Source: CALOBA01 sp942491465 (GTDB taxonomy: Bacteria; Pseudomonadota; Gammaproteobacteria; Chromatiales; Chromatiaceae). From it: a stretch of 18,962 nucleotides of DNA. Position numbers and translations under genes: made by a program. The stretch is taken from assembly GCA_942491465.1 (NCBI GenBank), contig CALOBA010000004.1, forward strand, positions 1 to 18,962. Reading direction: 5' to 3'. The notes beneath the pieces are model-generated. The model had not been told where the DNA came from and made no database searches. It saw nothing but the letters and a program-made list of their open reading frames with translations. This document shows positions 14,066 through 18,962 of the stretch, one piece after another (position 1 is the stretch's first letter; each line of letters starts with the position of its first letter).

Positions 14066-15931
14066 TTACTCGTCCGCCACTATGTGGTAGCAGGGCGCCT
14101 TCTCCATGGTGTAGTCGCCGGTCTTGGGGTCGCGATGGGACACCGTCAGCACGTGCCAGTTGTCGTCGTCCACCCTCATCGCGTCACCGCGATAATAGTA
14201 GCCGGGCCAGCGCGTCTCCTTGCGGAACAGGGTGTGATGCATCACCGACTCGGAGGTCAGCTGACGATGCTTCAGCTCCCAGGCGCGCAGCAGCTCGTGG
14301 ACGTTCTCCGCGGCGATCTTCTCCAGATCCTCTTCCAGCAGCTTCAGCTTCTTCAGGCCGATGTGCAGCAGCTTCTCATTGGTCATGTAGTTGACCGTGA
14401 CGCCGCCGCAATACTCGTCCATCAGCTTCTGCAGGCGATCCAGGCCCTGGCGCGGGTTGATGTAGTTCGGGTTGACCGAGCCCGCGGTGATCTCGTTGCG
14501 ATAGACCTTGTAGTGCTCCATCGGCTTGTACACCTCTTCCTTGCGGCGGTTGATCTGATCCTCGGAGATGCGGATGCCTTCCGCCTTGCCGTCGTCGATG
14601 TACTTGCACGCAGCCTTGGCGGCGAGACGACCCTCGGTGAAGGAGCCGGACGAGAAGGCATGCGGGGTGCCGCCCACGGCGTCACCGGCACCGAACAGAC
14701 CCTCGACGGTGGTCATCCGGTTGTAGCCCCAGTAGTACTCCGGCGGGGAGAGGTCCTCCGGACCGGAGCACCAGGCGCCGCAGCCGGTGGCGTGGGAGCC
14801 CATGACATAGGGCTCGGAGGTGGTCAGCTCCGGGTTCTCGTACTTCGGGTTGACGTCGGTGGCCGCCCACAGCACGGCCTGACCGACGGTCATGCCGAGG
14901 AAGTTGTGCCAGCCGATCTCTTCCAGATGCGGGTCCTGGAAGGCCTCCATGGTGACCATGTGGATTGGACCGCGACCGGCGTTCACCTCGTTCAGGAAGG
15001 CGTGGTTGCGCAGGCAGGTCGGGATCGGCCGATGGGTACGGTGCGAGGCCTCGACGTCCAGATAGCGGGTGCCCACCATCTCCTGCAGGGCCGGGAACCA
15101 CTTGGACTCGTACTCTTCGCCCATGCCGTTCTGGGTGTAGGTCTTCAGGTGCAGGAAGTAGGCACCGACCGGACCGTAGCCGTCTTTGAAGCGGGCGAGG
15201 ACGATCCGGTTCTCCATCTGGGTCATCTTGGCGCCGGCGCCGATCATCAGGCCGTAGGCGGAGCCGGAGGACCAGGGCGCGTACCAGACCCGACCGGCAC
15301 CTTCACCCACCGAGCGCGGCTTGAAGATGTTGGAGGCACCACCGGCGGCGACGACCACGGTCTTGGACTTGAAGACGTGGAAGTTGCCGGTGCGGACGTT
15401 GAAGCCCACGGCGCCGGCCACACGGTTGTCCTTCGACTCATCCATCAGCAGATGGGTGACGCAGACGCGGTTGAAGACCTTGTCGGCGGACTTCTTGGCG
15501 GCCTCGGCAACGATCGGCTTGTAGGACTCGCCGTGGATCATGATCTGCCAGCGACCTTCACGCTGGTAGGCGCCGGTCTTGGGGTTGCGCATCAGCGGCA
15601 GGCCCCACTCCTCGAACTGGTGCACGGTCGAGTCGACATGGCGGGCCATGTCGAACAGCAGGTCCTCGCGGACCATGCCCATCAGGTCGATACGCGCGTA
15701 GCGGACGTGATCTTCCGGGTTGTTCTCGCCGAAGCGGGTGCCCATGTAGCAGTTGATGGCGTACAGCCCCTGGGCCACGGCACCGGAGCGGTCGATGTTC
15801 GCCTTCTCGGCAACGACGATCTTCTTGTCCTTGCCCCAGTAGCGCGCCTCGAAGGCCGCGCCGGTGCCGCCCAGACCTGCACCGCACACCAGGACGTCGA
15901 TGCCGTCTTCAACGATTGTCTTGTAGCCCAT
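14066..15931 (-). CDS. aprA: Adenylylsulfate (APS) reductase alpha subunit
   Basis: AprA is the FAD-containing catalytic subunit of dissimilatory APS reductase, which in sulfur oxidisers runs from sulfite plus AMP to APS. The 621-residue protein is the usual size. It has the FAD-binding VLVCGAGLGGTGAAFEARY at 13-31 (Gly17, Gly19, Gly22) followed by IVVAEKANIDRSGAVAQGLY, and later GGASNIFKPRS, GAGAKMTQMENRIVLARFKD and the flavin-contacting GLFGAGDAVGGTPHAFSSGS, all as in the fumarate-reductase-related AprA family. The ATG overlaps the aprB stop (TAATG), so the two subunits are translationally coupled. It is the third gene of aprMBA. No frame break or missing glycine is seen. The long open frame on the opposite strand is an antisense shadow. 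Confidence 0.97.
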   Translation of the reverse strand: MGYKTIVEDGIDVLVCGAGLGGTGAAFEARYWGKDKKIVVAEKANIDRSGAVAQGLYAINCYMGTRFGENNPEDHVRYARIDLMGMVREDLLFDMARHVDSTVHQFEEWGLPLMRNPKTGAYQREGRWQIMIHGESYKPIVAEAAKKSADKVFNRVCVTHLLMDESKDNRVAGAVGFNVRTGNFHVFKSKTVVVAAGGASNIFKPRSVGEGAGRVWYAPWSSGSAYGLMIGAGAKMTQMENRIVLARFKDGYGPVGAYFLHLKTYTQNGMGEEYESKWFPALQEMVGTRYLDVEASHRTHRPIPTCLRNHAFLNEVNAGRGPIHMVTMEAFQDPHLEEIGWHNFLGMTVGQAVLWAATDVNPKYENPELTTSEPYVMGSHATGCGAWCSGPEDLSPPEYYWGYNRMTTVEGLFGAGDAVGGTPHAFSSGSFTEGRLAAKAACKYIDDGKAEGIRISEDQINRRKEEVYKPMEHYKVYRNEITAGSVNPNYINPRQGLDRLQKLMDEYCGGVTVNYMTNEKLLHIGLKKLKLLEEDLEKIAAENVHELLRAWELKHRQLTSESVMHHTLFRKETRWPGYYYRGDAMRVDDDNWHVLTVSHRDPKTGDYTMEKAPCYHIVADE

Positions 15932-16413
15932 TATTCGTAACCCCCGAGTTGCATCTTGAGGCCGTTCGACTTCAGTGTGTGGAGACCGCCTTCATCGAAG
16001 CGAAGATACTTCGGCTCGTTGAACAGCAGCTGGCTGTCGCGCATGTCCTGGCTCGGCGCCGCGGCGTCGGCCAACTGGGGAATGTGCTGGCCCCATGGCT
16101 TGGTGGTGATGGGTGCCAGAAGGTTCATATCCTTCTCGCCGTTGCGGAAGAGGATGCGCCAGGCGATGACGCCCTTTTCCTCATCCCGATTGACGCGTAC
16201 GGAGTGGCCCAGCGGTGCGAAGTCGGCGTAGCCGCGCACGTCGATGGCGTTGTGCGGGCAGGCCTTGACGCAGGAGTAGCACTCCCAGCACATGTTCGGC
16301 TCGATGTTGTACGCACGGCGCACCACCGGGTCGATATGCATGATATCCGACGGGCAGATGTCGACGCACTGACCACAACCGTCGCAGCGGGTCATATAGA
16401 CGAAAGTTGGCAT
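15931..16413 (-). CDS. aprB: APS reductase beta subunit, 2x[4Fe-4S]
   Basis: AprB is the electron-transfer subunit of APS reductase. The 160-residue protein has two ferredoxin-type cluster motifs: Cys10, 13, 16 and 20 in CDGCGQCVDIC, and Cys42, 45, 48 and 52 in CWECYSCVKAC. The Trp43 next to the second motif corresponds to the tryptophan that in structures lies on the path between cluster and FAD (known for the family). The C-terminal part from about 75 is the tail that wraps around AprA. GAGGAA precedes the ATG by seven bases. It lies 40 bp after aprM and its stop overlaps the aprA start by one base. Confidence 0.97.
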   Translation of the reverse strand: MPTFVYMTRCDGCGQCVDICPSDIMHIDPVVRRAYNIEPNMCWECYSCVKACPHNAIDVRGYADFAPLGHSVRVNRDEEKGVIAWRILFRNGEKDMNLLAPITTKPWGQHIPQLADAAAPSQDMRDSQLLFNEPKYLRFDEGGLHTLKSNGLKMQLGGYE

Positions 16414-16453
16414 GTTCGGTTCCTCTTCGTGACCTCAGTCAGCGAAACAAGAT

Positions 16454-17278
16454 TCAGTAGTGGTTCGGAGCTTCGCGCTTGATGCCGAGACCCATGTACG
16501 GCGGGTTCTCGCCCATGTACTCGGGGATGTCCGGGTACAGCCGCTTGGTTTCGGCGCTGGTCAGATCCGGGATCTCGGGCAGCTTGTCGCGAGAACCGTC
16601 GGCCACGGCGACCTTCTTCTGGAAGGCGGCGGCGGGCTTATAGAACATGTGCGCGAACTTCGACCACAGCAGCGTGCTGAACAGCGTGGTGGCGGCGAGG
16701 ATGAACACGACGAACGCCAGGGGGCCGAGCAGCGGAACGCCGCCCAGGAACGACCAGACCAGCGCGGAAGTCGCCATCAGCAGCAGCGCGACGATGAACA
16801 GGTCGGACTGATGCACGTCGTACCACTGGTGGCCTTCGGAGCGGACGTCGGCGCGGATCTTCAGCCAGAACCAGTAGCCGCCGATGCAGATCGACAGGGC
16901 GCCGGCATGCCAGAGGAGGCCGACCAGGCCACTGCTCTCGCCGGGCAGGCTGAAGATCAGGATCGCGGTGGTCACCACAAAGACGATGAAGCCGTACATG
17001 GTGAACAGGTGGGAAATTCGGCGCTCGGGGTTGGCAAACTCGCTGGATGCCAACACCTCATTGGCGAGGGTGTGGACGGCCATGCCCATCTTCTGGCTGC
17101 TGCCGACCTCGCGCTTGGCGAGCTTCTTCAGCGCTTTGCCTTTCTCGAAGAAGTATTTGGCGCTCTTTTTGTGTACAACGTCGAGCAATGTGCCGCCGAT
17201 GACCAACAGGACCATCAAGACGACGTAGCCCTGCATAACGGCAGGTGTGAGCGAAAGCTCCGCGAAGGGGTTACTCAT
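16454..17278 (-). CDS. aprM: AprM, membrane anchor of APS reductase
   Basis: The 274-residue protein has five predicted membrane helices, at about 14-36, 89-110, 118-138, 155-175 and 178-203, and a soluble C-terminal tail with several Tyr and Pro residues. In Chromatiaceae and some Thiobacillus the gene before aprBA encodes this protein, which is thought to tie the soluble enzyme to the membrane and to pass electrons to the quinone pool instead of QmoABC. The order aprM-aprB-aprA, the spacing and the length match that type. GGAG lies ten bases before the ATG at 17278. The helices contain several His residues that might bind heme; I do not claim this. No sat or qmo gene is in the window. Confidence 0.9.
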   Translation of the reverse strand: MSNPFAELSLTPAVMQGYVVLMVLLVIGGTLLDVVHKKSAKYFFEKGKALKKLAKREVGSSQKMGMAVHTLANEVLASSEFANPERRISHLFTMYGFIVFVVTTAILIFSLPGESSGLVGLLWHAGALSICIGGYWFWLKIRADVRSEGHQWYDVHQSDLFIVALLLMATSALVWSFLGGVPLLGPLAFVVFILAATTLFSTLLWSKFAHMFYKPAAAFQKKVAVADGSRDKLPEIPDLTSAETKRLYPDIPEYMGENPPYMGLGIKREAPNHY

Positions 17279-17432
17279 CAGATCGTGACTCCGATTACCT
17301 CAGGGGAAATGTGGCCCGGCCAGGCCCAACCCTGCAACATGCCAACCACCGAATGTCCGGGGAGCAAATAACCGACGGCTCCGCGGGGAGATGCACCGGC
17401 GACTAGGCGTCAACTAGATGCAGGAGGCCCGA

Positions 17433-17464
17433 AGTATAAGCACTTCTATATATACTCGGCGAGT
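17433..17464 (-). promoter_or_regulatory. Candidate apr promoter/operator in an AT-rich patch
   Basis: On the minus strand a -10-like TATACT (17438-17433) lies about 155 bp before the aprM start. Just upstream are a TATATATA tract and an 11-bp perfect palindrome ACTCGCCGAGT (17454-17464). AGTATA (17433-17438) and TATACT (17451-17456) also form an inverted repeat. No convincing -35 is found at 16-18 bp, so an activator-dependent promoter is possible. This is motif-level inference. Confidence 0.3.
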
Positions 17465-17661
17465 CATACTTTTTTCGGACATCATAACCCGCGTTAATGA
17501 TAGGCTGATCGGGACCGACGTTTTTATGATAAGGATATGAAATTTAAACCGATTCTAAGATGTCCAGCGTTCGGGTCGCTTTGCCCCTGCGCCACAGCGA
17601 TGCGTGCACGATACGGATACAGTCGCGCTTGCGCGAGCCTGGGCCGGTTGGAGTAACGGCT

Positions 17662-17766
17662 CAGCGGCGAGACGCCGCTGCTCCTAATCCCCGGAGCGGG
17701 GGCGTCCCGCCCCCGAACTGCCGCAGGTTGCCGCCGCGGCCAATCGGCGGCAAAACGCCGCTGCTC
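17662..17766. repeat. Cluster of GC hairpins with a repeated CGCCGCTGCTC
   Basis: Three hairpins follow each other: CAGCGGCG-AGA-CGCCGCTG at 17662-17680, CGGGGGC-GTCCC-GCCCCCG at 17697-17715, and CGGCG-GCAAAA-CGCCG at 17745-17760. The first and third share the direct repeat CGCCGCTGCTC (17673-17683 and 17756-17766), so they look like two copies of one small palindromic unit with the second hairpin between. Such units are typical of REP-like intergenic repeats; none has a T-run, so a terminator role is not obvious. Confidence 0.55.
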
Positions 17767-17929
17767 AAGCCGCAACCCGTCCCCGACTTTTTGAGAAGTT
17801 ACGAAAAACCTATCCAAGCGCTTGGCTTCCTTCGCGCCTTCGCGTGAGATTCCTGAAATCTCCGCGCCAGGGTGAAGTGGATGCTGGAACCGGGAAGGAC
17901 CACGCCGGGTTGGCCATTTTTCCGACCAA

Positions 17930-18823
17930 TCAGGGGGATGTCATGGCCCCCAGCCCCCCGACGCGATGCGCCTGTTCTCCGGCGGCCATCCGAATCCGCG
18001 CCTCCACCCGAATCTTGTCGACCGTCTCCCGATCGGCAACCGCCGGATAGAGCGGGTAGAAGCGTGCCAGATCCAGCGCATGGGCGCGCGCCGCCTGCTC
18101 CAGCCGGGCGCGGTCGCCTTGACTGATCCCATGCAGCATCAGCAGCCTTGGCGACTGCCGATCGAGGTAGCGTCGGCACAGGTCCTGACCCTCTGCATCC
18201 CCCCAGTCTTCGCGCAGCAGCAACGCCGGAAAGTCCAGGGCATCCTCCGGCCGACGTGTGAACCAGCGCGCTCGGGGTCTTGAGCCGGCCCGATCGGCGA
18301 CGCAACGCTCCAGGCGATAGTTCACGGGCCCGTAGGAGCGGCTGCGTTCCTGCTCCGAGGTCTCGATGGGCATCCGTGCCGCGGGCAGGGCGGTCCACTC
18401 CGTGATCGGCGGGAACGAGCCTATCTGCATCGCGTCGACACAAGAGAAGATCAGCGCCAGCGGGGTGTCATCCTTCGGGTCCATCAGCCAATACTCGTAG
18501 CGATCCGCGGCCGGGAACGGCAGCCGCGCCTCGGCCAGGAAGCCCACCAGTTCCAGTAGGCCATCGTCCACCGGCTCACCCTGCACCGTCCCGGTCCTGA
18601 CCACGTCGCCGAGATCGCGGTGGCGGATGTGTCCGGCGCGTAGGAAGCGTCGCGCGTCCCCCGCCGGCCCCCGCTCCCTGCTCGACCCGGTGGAGTAGAT
18701 GTGCTGAAGCTCCCAGATCTCGCCATCCAGCGTGACGGCCCGCGCCTGGTCGGACTCGGCGATCTGCACCTGCGCCGAGTACGGTTGCAGGGCGCGTTGG
18801 GAATGGGCTCTGATCATTTGCAT
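17930..18823 (-). CDS. 297-residue unknown protein
   Basis: I do not recognise this protein. It has no signal peptide or membrane helix. The N-terminal third contains RAVTLDGEIWELQHIYSTGS, reminiscent of a short beta-rich domain, and a middle part with YEYWLMDPKDDTPLALIFSC; the C-terminal part, from about 205, is helical and Arg/Asp/Leu-rich (RRYLDRQSPRLLMLHGISQG). Cysteines are few (Cys128, Cys164 approximately), with no metal site. Codon use matches the other genes and a complete frame of this size is unlikely by chance, so it is very probably real. An ATG two codons downstream (18817) is an alternative start; AGGG lies shortly before 18823. It is on the same strand as apr but separated from aprM by 651 bp, so it is probably a separate unit. 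Confidence 0.75.
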   Translation of the reverse strand: MQMIRAHSQRALQPYSAQVQIAESDQARAVTLDGEIWELQHIYSTGSSRERGPAGDARRFLRAGHIRHRDLGDVVRTGTVQGEPVDDGLLELVGFLAEARLPFPAADRYEYWLMDPKDDTPLALIFSCVDAMQIGSFPPITEWTALPAARMPIETSEQERSRSYGPVNYRLERCVADRAGSRPRARWFTRRPEDALDFPALLLREDWGDAEGQDLCRRYLDRQSPRLLMLHGISQGDRARLEQAARAHALDLARFYPLYPAVADRETVDKIRVEARIRMAAGEQAHRVGGLGAMTSP

Positions 18824-18962
18824 GGACCCTGGCAGGATGACGGTCTGGCGAAGCCGGCTCGCGGGGCAGGACGTCGGCCGTTCGCCGACGTCATCGGCGT
18901 TAGGCAGTCCGCGACCCGCTACAGGAGGAGGTGGATAAGGACATCGGCGATTTCAACCATGT
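18824..18962. other. Right-edge segment, no complete gene
   Basis: On the minus strand a frame open from the window edge reads MVEIADVLIHLLL and stops with TAG at 18919-18921. It could be the 3' end of an upstream gene, but 14 codons are too few to judge. On the plus strand an AGGAGG at 18923-18928 sits only two bases before a GTG, too close to be a normal start. The remaining sequence up to 18824 holds the leader of the 297-aa gene. Confidence 0.25.

Larger units (their letters stand above)
17279..17929. other. 651-bp non-coding region upstream of aprM
   Basis: I see no gene here on either strand; the open frames present are short, Arg/Pro-rich and lie in repeat sequence. The part next to aprM should hold the apr leader and promoter. 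A markedly AT-rich stretch lies at about 17430-17560, in contrast with the GC-rich surroundings. The part from about 17640 to 17770 is a cluster of GC-rich hairpins. The stretch near 17817-17846 (CTTCGCGCCTTCGCGTGAG) looks like a short intergenic motif that I associate with repeated sequences in proteobacteria, a memory-based impression only. Confidence 0.6.

Noticed and set aside
14084..15940. 618-codon open frame on the plus strand opposite aprA
   Set aside because: Exact antisense shadow of aprA, Val/His/Leu/Gly-rich product with no ribosome site or recognisable domain.
17662..17766. Possible CRISPR array because of repeated CGCCGCTGCTC
   Set aside because: Only two short copies, each part of a hairpin, without regular spacers or cas genes.
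17524..17847. Two open frames of 95-97 codons on opposite strands upstream of apr
   Set aside because: They read through the GC hairpin repeats, overlap each other, are Arg/Pro-rich and lack ribosome sites.
18919..18962. Start of a plus-strand gene at the right edge after AGGAGG
   Set aside because: The GTG is only two bases after the AGGAGG and the next ATG is too far; the window ends before this can be judged.

Overview
The window is GC-rich proteobacterial chromosome. It most resembles a purple sulfur bacterium of the Chromatiaceae or a close sulfur-oxidising gammaproteobacterium. The main reason is an intact aprM-aprB-aprA set, the membrane-anchored APS reductase that oxidises sulfite to APS in these organisms. 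The remaining genes (aroC, tolC, hisG, pbpG, tpm) fit a Gram-negative host. The taxonomic call is inference from gene content; no rRNA is present.

Layout. Positions 1-5459 are read on the minus strand: aroC (3' end outside the window, one apparent frameshift), tolC, a 156-bp near-palindromic repeat, a long-form hisG, and a stand-alone double-domain kaiC. Positions 5460-11172 are read on the plus strand: nadM (NMN adenylyltransferase fused to a Nudix domain), nadV (nicotinamide phosphoribosyltransferase), tpm, a membrane-anchored seven-blade beta-propeller protein, and a SOUL-type heme-binding protein. From 11180 to the right end everything is again on the minus strand. Read in the direction of transcription this is: an unknown 297-aa protein, a 651-bp non-coding region, aprM, aprB, aprA, a terminator-like hairpin, a 116-aa unknown, a SlyD-like FKBP isomerase, a 103-aa unknown, a 53-aa unknown, a small lipoprotein, and the penicillin-binding endopeptidase pbpG, which converges on the SOUL gene.

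How the genes work together. AprBA is the soluble iron-sulfur/flavin enzyme and AprM its presumed quinone-side membrane anchor. The three small unknown genes and the FKBP chaperone directly downstream, two of them only 4 nt apart, are the best candidates in the window for an undescribed accessory module, for example assembly or stability of AprMBA. NadV and NadM together convert nicotinamide to NMN to NAD without deamidation, the same pair of domains known from Synechocystis. Divergent from them is a KaiC with a Ser-Ser phosphosite and no kaiA or kaiB in view. No tRNA, rRNA, CRISPR array or transposase was seen.
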